Of a stretch of DNA of 50,131 nt, positions 39,954 through 47,409 are shown one piece after another. The notes beneath the pieces are model-generated. The model saw nothing but the letters and a program-made list of their open reading frames with translations, was not told where the DNA came from and did not search any database. This DNA comes from Nocardioides sp. AX2bis (GTDB lineage Bacteria; Actinomycetota; Actinomycetes; Propionibacteriales; Nocardioidaceae), in NCBI RefSeq assembly GCF_902506435.1, contig NZ_LR733215.1, positions 1-50,131 on the forward strand, written 5' to 3'. Position 1 is the stretch's first letter. Each line of letters opens with the position of its first letter. A program made the position numbers and the translations under genes.

Positions 39954-40954
39954 CGGGAGGCCTTCTCGTGCTCGGTGGTGCCGGTCTGCTTGTCGTCCGT
40001 CGTGGCCTCGTCGTCGGCGCTGGAGCGTCCGGTCAGGGTCAGGAAGACGTCGTCGAGGGTCGGTCGGCGCAGCCCGACGTCGAGCAGGTCCAGCCCGGCG
40101 GCCTCGAAGGCCTGCAGGACCCGCGTGAGCGACCGGGTGCCGCCGTCGACCGGGGCGACGAGGCCACGGCCGTTGTCGCTGTCGCGCACCTCGCCGATCG
40201 CCACCTCGCCGAGGAGGCGGTGCGCCTCGGCCCGCCGCGACGTGTCGGCCAGGACCACCTCGACCCGCTCCCCGCCGGTCTGCGCCTTGAGCTCGTCGGC
40301 GGTGCCGCGGGCGATGGCCGTGCCGTGGTCGATCACCACGATGTCGTCGGCCAGCCGGTCGGCCTCCTCGAGGTACTGCGTGGTCAGCAGCAGGGTGGCG
40401 CCGGAGCCCACGAGCTCGCGGATCACGTCCCACATCTGCTGGCGGCTGCGGACGTCCAGGCCGGTCGTGGGCTCGTCGAGGATCAGCACCGGTGGGGCGG
40501 CGACCAGCGCGCCGGCCAGGTCGAGGCGTCGGCGCATGCCGCCGGAGTACGTCTTCGAGGGCCGGTTGCCGGCGTCGGCCAGGGCGAAGCGCTCCAGGAG
40601 CTCGGTCGCCCGGCGCCGTGAGGCCGCCCGGCCGAGACCGTAGAGGCGCCCGACCATCTCGAGGTTCTCGAACCCGGTGAGCTGCTCGTCGACCGCGGCG
40701 TACTGCCCGGACAGCCCGATCCGCGCCCGCACCCCGTCGGGGTCCCCCACCACGTCGATCCCGGCCACCTCGGCGCGGCCGGAGTCCGGCTTCTGCAGCG
40801 TCGCCAGCAGCTTGACCGCGGTCGTCTTGCCGGCGCCGTTGGGGCCCAGCAGCGCCAGCACGGTCCCCTCGGGGACCACCAGGTCGAGGCCGCGCAGGGC
40901 CTTGACCTTGCCGTAGCTCTTGACCAGGCCCTCGGCCCGGATCATGTCGGTCAT
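39950..40954 (-). CDS. DrrA-like ABC transporter ATP-binding protein
   Basis: This 334-residue ATPase has Walker A GPNGAGKTT at residues 37-45, the Q-loop SGQYAAVDEQLTG, the signature TYSGGMRRRLDLAGAL, Walker B VLILDEPTTGLD and the H-loop region LLLTTQYLEEAD. The C-terminal accessory domain of the daunorubicin-resistance type follows (LRRPTLDDVFLTLTG). ATG 40954 has AGGAG four bases before it. It energises the ABC-2 permease encoded next. TACGCT about 60 bases upstream on the minus strand may be its -10. Confidence 0.94.
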   Translation of the reverse strand: MTDMIRAEGLVKSYGKVKALRGLDLVVPEGTVLALLGPNGAGKTTAVKLLATLQKPDSGRAEVAGIDVVGDPDGVRARIGLSGQYAAVDEQLTGFENLEMVGRLYGLGRAASRRRATELLERFALADAGNRPSKTYSGGMRRRLDLAGALVAAPPVLILDEPTTGLDVRSRQQMWDVIRELVGSGATLLLTTQYLEEADRLADDIVVIDHGTAIARGTADELKAQTGGERVEVVLADTSRRAEAHRLLGEVAIGEVRDSDNGRGLVAPVDGGTRSLTRVLQAFEAAGLDLLDVGLRRPTLDDVFLTLTGRSSADDEATTDDKQTGTTEHEKASR

Positions 40955-41040
40955 GGCTCTCCTCGGTGGTTCGTCGGCGCCTCGTGAGAGGTACGGCAAG
41001 CGTAGGGACCGCCGCCGACACCCGTACTCATCGGCGGCCC

Positions 41041-41046
41041 TAGGGT
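41041..41046 (+). promoter_or_regulatory. -10 element of PfkB kinase gene, leaderless type; decides its start
   Basis: TAGGGT lies seven bases before GTG 41054. The other candidate start, GTG 41045, would overlap this element, so 41054 is favoured. Confidence 0.5.
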
Positions 41047-41053
41047 GACCCGG

Positions 41054-41998
41054 GTGGACCGTCGCGGGGTAGTGGTTTTCGGGGGAGCCAACCTCGACGT
41101 GCTGGCCCGCAGCACGACCCGGGCCGTGGCCGGCACGAGCAACCCCGGCCGGGTGACGCGCACGCCCGGCGGCGTGGGCCGCAACGTGGCCGAGAACCTC
41201 GCCCGCCTCGGCACCCCCGTGCGGCTGGTCGCCGCCGTGGGCCAGGACGACGGTGGTGCCCGTCTGCTCGAGCAGACCCGGGCGGCCGGGGTCGACGTCG
41301 ACCTGGTGCGCCGGGTGGGCGCCGCCACCGGCAGCTACACCGCGGTGGTCGACAGCGACGGCGAGCTGGTGGTCGCGGTCTCGGACATGCGCGCCACCGA
41401 GCTGCTCGGGCCCGCGGACGTGGCCGCGGCCGCCGCCGCGGTGGCCGGCGCCGCCCTGGTCGTCGTCGACGGCAACCTGACCGCGGCCGCCGTCGAGGCG
41501 GCGCTGGGGCTCGCCGCGCAGCACGGCACCGCGGTGGTGCTGGAGCCGGTCAGCGTGCCGAAGGCGCGCGTGCTCGCGCCGGTGCTCGACCGGTGGCCGG
41601 TGCGCACCGTCACCCCCAACGTCGCCGAGCTGGCCGCCCTGACCGCCCGCTCCGACGACCCCGACGACCCCGACGACCCCGGCCCGTCCGGCCTGGAGGA
41701 GCAGGTGGCCTCCCTGCACGCCCGGGGCGTGGCGCAGGTGTGGGTCCGGATGGGCCCCGAGGGGTCCCTGCTCAGCACGCCGGACGGGGTGACCCACCAC
41801 GCGTCGGTCGACGTCGAGGTCGTCGACGCCACCGGCGCCGGCGACGCCCTGCTCGCGGCCTACTGCCACGCCCTGCTCGCGGGCGCCGCGCCCGAGGAGG
41901 CGGCGGCGTACGGGCAGGCTGCCGCGGCGCTGACCGTCGCCGGCCCGCACACCGTGCGCCCCGACCTGTCCGACGCGCTCGTGAGGAGCCTGCTGTGA
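41054..41998 (+). CDS. psuK: PfkB family carbohydrate kinase, probable pseudouridine kinase
   Basis: This 314-residue ribokinase-family protein begins VVVFGGANLDVLARS. It has the GG motif TPGGVGRNVAENLARLG, the substrate-binding YTAVVDSDGE and the C-terminal signature VDATGAGDALLAAYCHALLAG with the catalytic aspartate in GAGD. Its gene overlaps that of pseudouridine-5'-phosphate glycosidase, so phosphorylation of pseudouridine at the 5' position is the likely reaction. An acidic D-D-P triplet repeat is encoded at about 41655-41680. GTG 41054 is chosen over 41045 because of the -10 element. Confidence 0.85.
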   Translation: MDRRGVVVFGGANLDVLARSTTRAVAGTSNPGRVTRTPGGVGRNVAENLARLGTPVRLVAAVGQDDGGARLLEQTRAAGVDVDLVRRVGAATGSYTAVVDSDGELVVAVSDMRATELLGPADVAAAAAAVAGAALVVVDGNLTAAAVEAALGLAAQHGTAVVLEPVSVPKARVLAPVLDRWPVRTVTPNVAELAALTARSDDPDDPDDPGPSGLEEQVASLHARGVAQVWVRMGPEGSLLSTPDGVTHHASVDVEVVDATGAGDALLAAYCHALLAGAAPEEAAAYGQAAAALTVAGPHTVRPDLSDALVRSLL

Positions 41999-42927
41999 CC
42001 ACCCCCGTGACCGCCCCGCACCCGATGCTGACGCTCTCCGACGAGGTGGCCGCCGCGCTGGCGGCCGGCCGGCCCGTGGTCGCGCTGGAGAGCACGATCA
42101 TCAGCCACGGGATGCCGTACCCGCGCAACGTGGAGATGGCCGTCGAGGTGGAGGGCATCGTCCGCGACGCCGGTGCCACCCCGGCCACCGTGGCCGTGCT
42201 CGGTGGGCGTCCGCGGGTCGGGCTGACGCCCGAGGACCTCGAGCTGCTGGCCAGCGACCCGCACGTGACCAAGGTGAGCCGGCGGGACCTGCCGTACGTC
42301 GTGGCCCGCGGGCTGCACGGCGCGACCACGGTGGCGGCGACCATGCGGCTGGCGGCGCTGGCCGGCGTGCGCACCTTCGTCACCGGCGGCCTGGGCGGCG
42401 CCCACCGCGGGGCGCAGCAGACCTTCGACCTCTCGGCCGACCTCACCGAGCTCGCCGTCACCGACGTCGCCGTCGTCTCGGCCGGGGTCAAGAGCATCCT
42501 CGACATCGGGCTGACCCTCGAGGCGCTGGAGACGCTCGGGGTGCCGGTCCTGGTCGAGGGCAGCGACGAGTTCCCGTCGTTCTACTCCCGCAGCAGCGGG
42601 CACGGCGCCCCGATGCGCGTCGACGGCGCCGCCGAGGTCGCCGCGGTGATGCGCGCGAAGTGGGACCTCGGCCTGTCCGGCGGGGTCGTGGTCGCCAACC
42701 CCGTGCCGGTCGCCGACGAGATCCCGGCCCACGAGATGGACGGCGTGATCACGCGCGCCCTCGCCGACGCCGACGACCGGGGGCTGCGCGGCAAGGACGT
42801 CACGCCGTACCTCCTCGGCCGGATCGTCGAGCTCACCGACGGCGCCAGCCTGACCACGAACATCGCGCTCGTGCGCCACAACGCGCGTCTGGGCGCCGCG
42901 ATCGCCCGGGAGTACGCCGCCTCCTAG
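41995..42927 (+). CDS. psuG: pseudouridine-5'-phosphate glycosidase
   Basis: This 310-residue enzyme cleaves the C-C glycosidic bond of pseudouridine 5'-phosphate to uracil and ribose 5-phosphate. Family signatures are clear: VALESTIISHGMPYPRNVEMA, KVSRRDLPYVVARGLHGATTVAATM, FVTGGLGGAHRGAQQTFDLSADLTEL, VVSAGVKSILDIGLTLE and FPSFYSRSSGHGAPMRVD. GTG 41995 overlaps the kinase stop (GTGA), giving a coupled PsuK-PsuG pair for pseudouridine salvage from RNA turnover. Length and motifs are complete. Confidence 0.95.
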   Translation: MTTPVTAPHPMLTLSDEVAAALAAGRPVVALESTIISHGMPYPRNVEMAVEVEGIVRDAGATPATVAVLGGRPRVGLTPEDLELLASDPHVTKVSRRDLPYVVARGLHGATTVAATMRLAALAGVRTFVTGGLGGAHRGAQQTFDLSADLTELAVTDVAVVSAGVKSILDIGLTLEALETLGVPVLVEGSDEFPSFYSRSSGHGAPMRVDGAAEVAAVMRAKWDLGLSGGVVVANPVPVADEIPAHEMDGVITRALADADDRGLRGKDVTPYLLGRIVELTDGASLTTNIALVRHNARLGAAIAREYAAS

Positions 42928-42965
42928 GACGTGTCGGCCGCCCTGTCGGCGGGGTAGGGCAGGGT

Positions 42966-44783
42966 GTGGCCGTGCACTTCGTGGGCGTCGACCTGGCCTG
43001 GGGCGAGCGGAACCCCACGGGGCTCGCCGTCCTCGACGCCGACGCGCGCCTGCTGCACGTCAGCACGGTGCGCACCGACGACGAGGTGGCCGAGGCCCTC
43101 GCGCCGTACGTCGAGGGTCCCTGCCTGGTCGGGATCGACGCCCCGATCGTCGTGGTGAACCCGACCGGCTCGCGGCCGGCCGAGCAGGCGCTGGGCCGTG
43201 ACTTCCGGCGTTTCGAGGCCGGCGCGCACCCGGCCAACACCGGCAAGCCCGAGTTCGCGGCCGGCACGCGCGCCGCCCGGGTGTCCAAGCGGCTCGGGCT
43301 GGACGTCAACCCCCGCAGCCGCCGCGCGCGCCGCGCGATCGAGGTCTACCCGCACGCCGCGAGCGTGGCGCTGTTCGGGCTCGAGAAGACCCTGAAGTAC
43401 AAGGCCAAGCCGGGCCGTGACCTGGACCTGCTGCGGCGCGAGCTGCTCCTGCTGGTCGGCCACGTCGAGACCGTCGTCGAGGTCGACGAGACCTGGGCGA
43501 CCCTTCGCGGCCAGGTCGAGACCGCCACCCGCAAGAGCCAGCTGCGGGTGGTCGAGGACCAGGTCGACGCCGTCGTGTGCGCCTACGTCGCCTGGTTCGC
43601 CGAGCACCACCCGACGAGGACGACGACCTACGGCGACCTCGAGACCGGCACCATCGTCACCCCCGCGCTGCCGCCCGACCGGCTCCCGGCCCCCGACGGG
43701 GCGGCTGCCGGGGCCGGGTCGACCGGCGCGCGGACCTGGCGCCTGGAGGACCCCGTCCGTGCGGCGGTCCAGGAGTACGCCCAGCGCCGACCCGCCCTGG
43801 TCGAGGCCGGTCAGGCGTTCGTCGAGCTGGTCACCTCGGTGCTCGACGAGGCCGGGATCAACTACCTCTCGGTCACCGGCCGGACCAAGAGCGTGGCCTC
43901 GTTCGCCGAGAAGGCCGAGCGGCGGGTGGACGGGGCCGCGGCGTACCCCGAGCCGCTGCACGACATCACCGACCAGCTCGGGGTCCGGGTCGTCACCTAC
44001 GTCCGGGGCGACGTCGCCGCCGTCGCGGACCTCCTCGACGACCAGGTCGTGGTCAAGGACGACCGCGACATGGGGCTGGCCACCGCCCGGGAGGGCCGGT
44101 TCGGCTACGCCAGCCGGCACCTGCTGATCGGTCTCGACGCGGCCCGGGAGAGCCACCCGCAGTGGGCGCTGCTGCGCGGCCTGGTCGCCCAGGTGCAGGT
44201 GCGGACGGTGCTGCAGCACGCCTGGGCGGAGTTCGAGCACGAGGCCCGCTACAAGGGCAGCGTGCCGCCCGAGCACGCCAGCGACCTGGACCGGCGCTTC
44301 ACCCTGGCCGCGGGGCTGCTGGAGCTCGCCGACCAGGAGTTCTCCACGATCCGCGACCGGTTGCGGACCCCCGTGCCCGTCGCGCCCGACCTGCTGGCGG
44401 GCGGTGCTGACGGGGCACCCGTCGCGGGGACGGTGGCGGTGGAGCCGGACGACCCGCGGCTGGACCCGCGCGAGCTCGCGGCGTTCCTCGCCGGGCAGTA
44501 CGACGACGCCGGCTGGTCGCGCACCGACCACTACGCGTGGATCTCGGGGCTGCTCCTCGAGCTCGGGGTCACCCGCTTCGACGAGCTCGGCGAGGTGCTC
44601 CGCGACGGTCGCCTCGAGGGCCTCAACGAGCGCCTGGGCTACCGCTTCCCGCCGGGCGCGGTGCGGCGGCTGGACGACGCGCTGCTCGCGGCGTACCAGG
44701 AGCGCTACGTCGACCTGACCGGCAACGCCCGACGGCGCGACCTGCTGCGCCAGCGCCTGGAGCGGATGACCGACCCGGCCTGA
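42966..44783 (+). CDS. fusion: DUF429 (RNase H-fold, predicted nuclease) plus RelA/SpoT synthetase-like domain
   Basis: This 605-residue protein has two unrelated parts. Residues 1-240 are DUF429: FVGVDLAWGERNPTGLAVLD, LVGIDAPIVV, RRAIEVYPHAASVALFG and VEDQVDAVVCAYVAWF, an RNase H-like fold with conserved carboxylates. Residues 265-490 are a RelA/SpoT nucleotidyltransferase domain: GRTKSVASFAEKAERR, HDITDQLGVRVVTY (metal Asp), GYASRHLLIG, VQVRTVLQHAWAEFEHEARYKG. No HD hydrolase domain is present. At residue 409 a Gln occupies the position of the catalytic Glu of the ExQxRT motif. The C-terminus ends with a helical extension. GTG 42966 or GTG 42972 are both possible starts. The combined role, possibly RNA or nucleotide stress, is unknown. 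Confidence 0.82.
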   Translation: MAVHFVGVDLAWGERNPTGLAVLDADARLLHVSTVRTDDEVAEALAPYVEGPCLVGIDAPIVVVNPTGSRPAEQALGRDFRRFEAGAHPANTGKPEFAAGTRAARVSKRLGLDVNPRSRRARRAIEVYPHAASVALFGLEKTLKYKAKPGRDLDLLRRELLLLVGHVETVVEVDETWATLRGQVETATRKSQLRVVEDQVDAVVCAYVAWFAEHHPTRTTTYGDLETGTIVTPALPPDRLPAPDGAAAGAGSTGARTWRLEDPVRAAVQEYAQRRPALVEAGQAFVELVTSVLDEAGINYLSVTGRTKSVASFAEKAERRVDGAAAYPEPLHDITDQLGVRVVTYVRGDVAAVADLLDDQVVVKDDRDMGLATAREGRFGYASRHLLIGLDAARESHPQWALLRGLVAQVQVRTVLQHAWAEFEHEARYKGSVPPEHASDLDRRFTLAAGLLELADQEFSTIRDRLRTPVPVAPDLLAGGADGAPVAGTVAVEPDDPRLDPRELAAFLAGQYDDAGWSRTDHYAWISGLLLELGVTRFDELGEVLRDGRLEGLNERLGYRFPPGAVRRLDDALLAAYQERYVDLTGNARRRDLLRQRLERMTDPA

Positions 44784-44810
44784 GGGCGCGCGCTGCGGCT
44801 CCCCGGCGGG

Positions 44811-45797
44811 TCAGGGGGCGGCGGCGCGGAGCTTGTCGAGCAGCGGTCCGGCGACCTCGGCCAGGAACTGCTCCTGGCGGGCGTCGCCGACCTGGACCAG
44901 CGCAATGTCGGTGAACCCGGCCTCCCAGAAGGCCGAGACCGACTCGACGATCTTGTCGAGGTCGGGACCGCAGGGGATGTTGGCCGCCACGTCCTCCTCG
45001 CGGACGAACTGGGTGGCCCCGGCGAAGCCCGCGGGCGTCGGCAGGTCGGCGTTGACCTTCCAGCCGCCGGCGAACCACCGGAACTGCTCGTGGGCGACCC
45101 GGGTCGCCTCGGCCTCGTCGGGGCCCCAGCAGATCGGGATCTGGCCGATGGCGCGGGCGCCGTCTCCGATGCGGGCGCAGCCCTCGGTGGCGTTCCAGGT
45201 CTCGATCAGGCTCGGGAACGGGTCGGTGGAGATCAGGTGGTCGGCGACGGGTCCGAAGGTCGCGATGCCGCGCGGGCCGGCGGCCGCGACACCGATCGGG
45301 ACGCCCTGCTCGGGGACGTCCCACAGGTGGGCGGAGGCGACGTCGAAGTACTCACCCTTGAAGTCGACGACCTCCCCGGTGTGCAGCGCCCGGATGATCT
45401 CGATCGCCTCCTCGAGCATCTCGAGCCGCTGCTTGACCGCGGGCCAGCCCTCGCCGACGACGTGCTCGTTGAGGTTCTCCCCGCTGCCGAGGCCCAGGGT
45501 GAAGCGGCCCTCGGCGAGCAGCTGCAGGGTCGCGGACTTCTGGGCCACGATCGCGGGGTGGTAGCGGATCGTCGGGCAGGTCACGTAGGTCATCAGCCCG
45601 ACCCGCTCGGTGGCCTGCGCGACCGCGCCGAGCACGGTCCAGGCGTGCGGGGCGTGCCCCTGCTCCTTGAGCCACGGCGAGAAGTGGTCGCTGCTGACCT
45701 CGAAGTCGAACCCGGCCTCCTCGGCGCCCACGGCGTAGCGCACGAGCTCCCGCGGGCCGCTCTGCTCGGTCATCAGGGTGTAGCCGAAGTTCGTCAT
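44811..45797 (-). CDS. F420-type LLM class oxidoreductase
   Basis: This 328-residue TIM-barrel flavin/F420 oxidoreductase resembles F420-dependent glucose-6-phosphate dehydrogenase relatives (TIGR03557-type). Signatures are FGYTLMTEQSGPRELVRYAVGAEEAGFDFEVSSDHFSPW, VLGAVAQATERVGLMTYVTCPTIRYHPAIVAQKSATLQLLAEGRFTLGLGSGENLNEHVVG, GPRGIATFGPVADHLI and GFTDIALVQVG. It likely uses reduced or oxidised F420 in hydride transfer, with substrate unknown. ATG 45797 is placed by a -10 element six bases upstream. The MFS gene upstream on the same strand ends 65 bp before it. Confidence 0.88.
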   Translation of the reverse strand: MTNFGYTLMTEQSGPRELVRYAVGAEEAGFDFEVSSDHFSPWLKEQGHAPHAWTVLGAVAQATERVGLMTYVTCPTIRYHPAIVAQKSATLQLLAEGRFTLGLGSGENLNEHVVGEGWPAVKQRLEMLEEAIEIIRALHTGEVVDFKGEYFDVASAHLWDVPEQGVPIGVAAAGPRGIATFGPVADHLISTDPFPSLIETWNATEGCARIGDGARAIGQIPICWGPDEAEATRVAHEQFRWFAGGWKVNADLPTPAGFAGATQFVREEDVAANIPCGPDLDKIVESVSAFWEAGFTDIALVQVGDARQEQFLAEVAGPLLDKLRAAAP

Positions 45798-45803
45798 GCT
45801 CCG

Positions 45804-45809
45804 ACGCTA
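45804..45809 (-). promoter_or_regulatory. -10 element of the LLM oxidoreductase gene, leaderless type
   Basis: TAGCGT on the minus strand ends six bases before ATG 45797. Confidence 0.5.
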
Positions 45810-45862
45810 GGGAGTCGACAGGGTGGGGGCCCCACCCGGGGAGGTGGCGCGACGTCGTGCCG

Positions 45863-47173
45863 TCACGACGGCCGGTCGACCACCGGCGCCCGGGTGATCC
45901 GGTAGCGCACGAACGACGGGACCGCGAGCGAGGCGAGCACGGTCCCCACGACCACCAGCAGGCCTCCGCCGGCCGAGGCCACCGCGGTGCCGACCGCCGC
46001 CGCCGCGACGCCGTGGCCGACGTCGGCGATCCGCGGTCCGCCGGCCACGACCACGATGAAGATCCCCTGGAGGCGCCCGCGCACGGCGTCGGAGGCGGCG
46101 CTCTGCAGCATCGAGCTGCGGAAGGCCGAGGAGGCCATGTCGGCCGCCCCGCCGACCACCAGCATCAGCACCGCGGCCACCAGCATCGGCCGCTGCCACC
46201 CGCCGCCGAGCCCGGCGACGCCGACGGCGACGCCGAAGCCGGTCATCGCCGCGCCCCACACCAGGATGCAGACCACCACCGCCCGGCCCTGGGCCTCGAC
46301 GCGCGAGACCCACCCCGAGAACACCCCGCCGACGACCGCCCCGATCGGGATCGCGGCGAAGAGCAGCGCGAAGGCGAGCCCCCCGCCGGCCGGTCCACCG
46401 AAGGACTCGTCGGCGATCTGGGGGAACAGCGCCCGCGGCATCCCGAAGACCATCGCGATGACGTCGACGACGAACGACATCATCAGCACCGGCTGCGAGC
46501 GCAGGTAGACCACGCCCTCGACGACCGAGCGCAGCCCGGGGGTCCGCGCCCGCCCCGCCCCCTCCTCGCGCGCGATCGGCAGCGGCGGCAGGCGGACGAC
46601 CGCGGACAGCGTCGCGAGCAGGGTGATCGTGTCGACCAGGTAGAGCCAGGAGAACCCGACGACCGGGATCAGCGTGCCGGCCACCAGGGGCCCGGCGATC
46701 GCGCCGGCCTGCATGACCGTCATGTTCAGCGAGTTCGCGGCCGGCAGCAGGCCGGGCTCGAGCAGCCGTGGCAGCACCGCGCTCCGCGTCGGCTGGTTGA
46801 CCGCGAAGAACGCCTGCTGGACCGCGAACAACGACAGCAGGAGCCACACGTCCGTCGACCCGAGCGCGGCCTGGAGGTAGAACAGGCCGCTGGTCACGAT
46901 CAGCCCGGTCGTGGTGATCACCAGCAGCGTGCGGCGGTCGAACACGTCGGCCAGCGCCCCGCCCCAGAGTCCGAAGACCACCAGCGGCACGAGCCCGAAG
47001 ACCCCGGTCAGCCCGACGTAGGCCGACGAGCCGGTCTGGGCGTAGATCTGCGCCGGCACCGCCACGACCGTGAGCTGGGCACCGACGACGGTGATGATGT
47101 TGGCCAGCCACAGCCGCCGGAAGTGGTCGTTGCGCAGGGGGCGGGTGTCGGCCACCAGTCCACGGAGCTGCAC
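45863..47173 (-). CDS. MFS transporter (enterobactin-exporter-like, MFS_3)
   Basis: This 436-residue permease has 12 predicted helices. The N-terminal segment FRRLWLANIITVVGAQLTVVAVPAQIYAQTGSSAYVG resembles the MFS_3 (EntS-like) group. The loop between helices 2 and 3 is GALADVFDRRTLLV, the MFS A-like motif, and VNQPTRSAVLPRLLEP is another group signature. The second half contains SVVEGVVYLRSQPVLMMSFVVDVIAMVFGMPRALFPQIADESFGG. Export of a siderophore, drug or metabolite is likely but not identified. GTG 47173 is set by a -10 element eight bases upstream. It is divergent from the glutamine-synthetase-like gene. Confidence 0.88.
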   Translation of the reverse strand: MQLRGLVADTRPLRNDHFRRLWLANIITVVGAQLTVVAVPAQIYAQTGSSAYVGLTGVFGLVPLVVFGLWGGALADVFDRRTLLVITTTGLIVTSGLFYLQAALGSTDVWLLLSLFAVQQAFFAVNQPTRSAVLPRLLEPGLLPAANSLNMTVMQAGAIAGPLVAGTLIPVVGFSWLYLVDTITLLATLSAVVRLPPLPIAREEGAGRARTPGLRSVVEGVVYLRSQPVLMMSFVVDVIAMVFGMPRALFPQIADESFGGPAGGGLAFALLFAAIPIGAVVGGVFSGWVSRVEAQGRAVVVCILVWGAAMTGFGVAVGVAGLGGGWQRPMLVAAVLMLVVGGAADMASSAFRSSMLQSAASDAVRGRLQGIFIVVVAGGPRIADVGHGVAAAAVGTAVASAGGGLLVVVGTVLASLAVPSFVRYRITRAPVVDRPS

Positions 47174-47181
47174 GACGAGGG

Positions 47182-47187
47182 AACCTA
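47182..47187 (-). promoter_or_regulatory. -10 element of the MFS gene, leaderless type
   Basis: TAGGTT on the minus strand lies eight bases before GTG 47173. Confidence 0.5.
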
Positions 47188-47240
47188 CGCCCGCTGCCCC
47201 GCGGCCGACGAGCGGGGCGGCTCGGCCCCGGGTCGGTGTC

Positions 47241-47350
47241 GTCCTGCGTAGTGATCGGGACCGGTGCTCGGGGGCGCGTGGCGTCCTCGCAGGTCAGCGG
47301 TGTCCCACCCCCGGTCCGGCGGCGCCGCGTCGGCGATCGCTACGCAGGAC
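47241..47350. repeat. 17-bp inverted repeat in the MFS / glutamine-synthetase-like divergent region
   Basis: GTCCTGCGTAGTGATCG (47241-47257) recurs in inverted form at 47334-47350 with one mismatch, arms 76 bp apart. The 236-bp gap between the divergent genes (47174-47409) otherwise holds only the two -10 elements. It looks like two binding sites for one regulator. Confidence 0.65.
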
Positions 47351-47397
47351 GCACCGCATGTCGGCCCGAGGTCGTGGCTCCCCGCGCCGGCTGTGGG

Positions 47398-47403
47398 TAG
47401 TTT
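47398..47403 (+). promoter_or_regulatory. -10 element of glutamine-synthetase-like gene, leaderless type
   Basis: TAGTTT lies six bases before ATG 47410; the inverted repeat at 47334-47350 sits 47 bp before it. Confidence 0.55.
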
Positions 47404-47409
47404 CGCCGC

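Noticed and set aside
41640..41690. GACGACCCC microsatellite in psuK
   Set aside because: It encodes an acidic D-D-P loop inside an otherwise intact kinase; a simple codon repeat without further structure.
45821..45837. GGGTGGGG / CCCCACCC palindrome between MFS and LLM genes
   Set aside because: One-base spacer cannot form a normal RNA loop, and homopolymer-like arms occur by chance at this GC content; not called a terminator.
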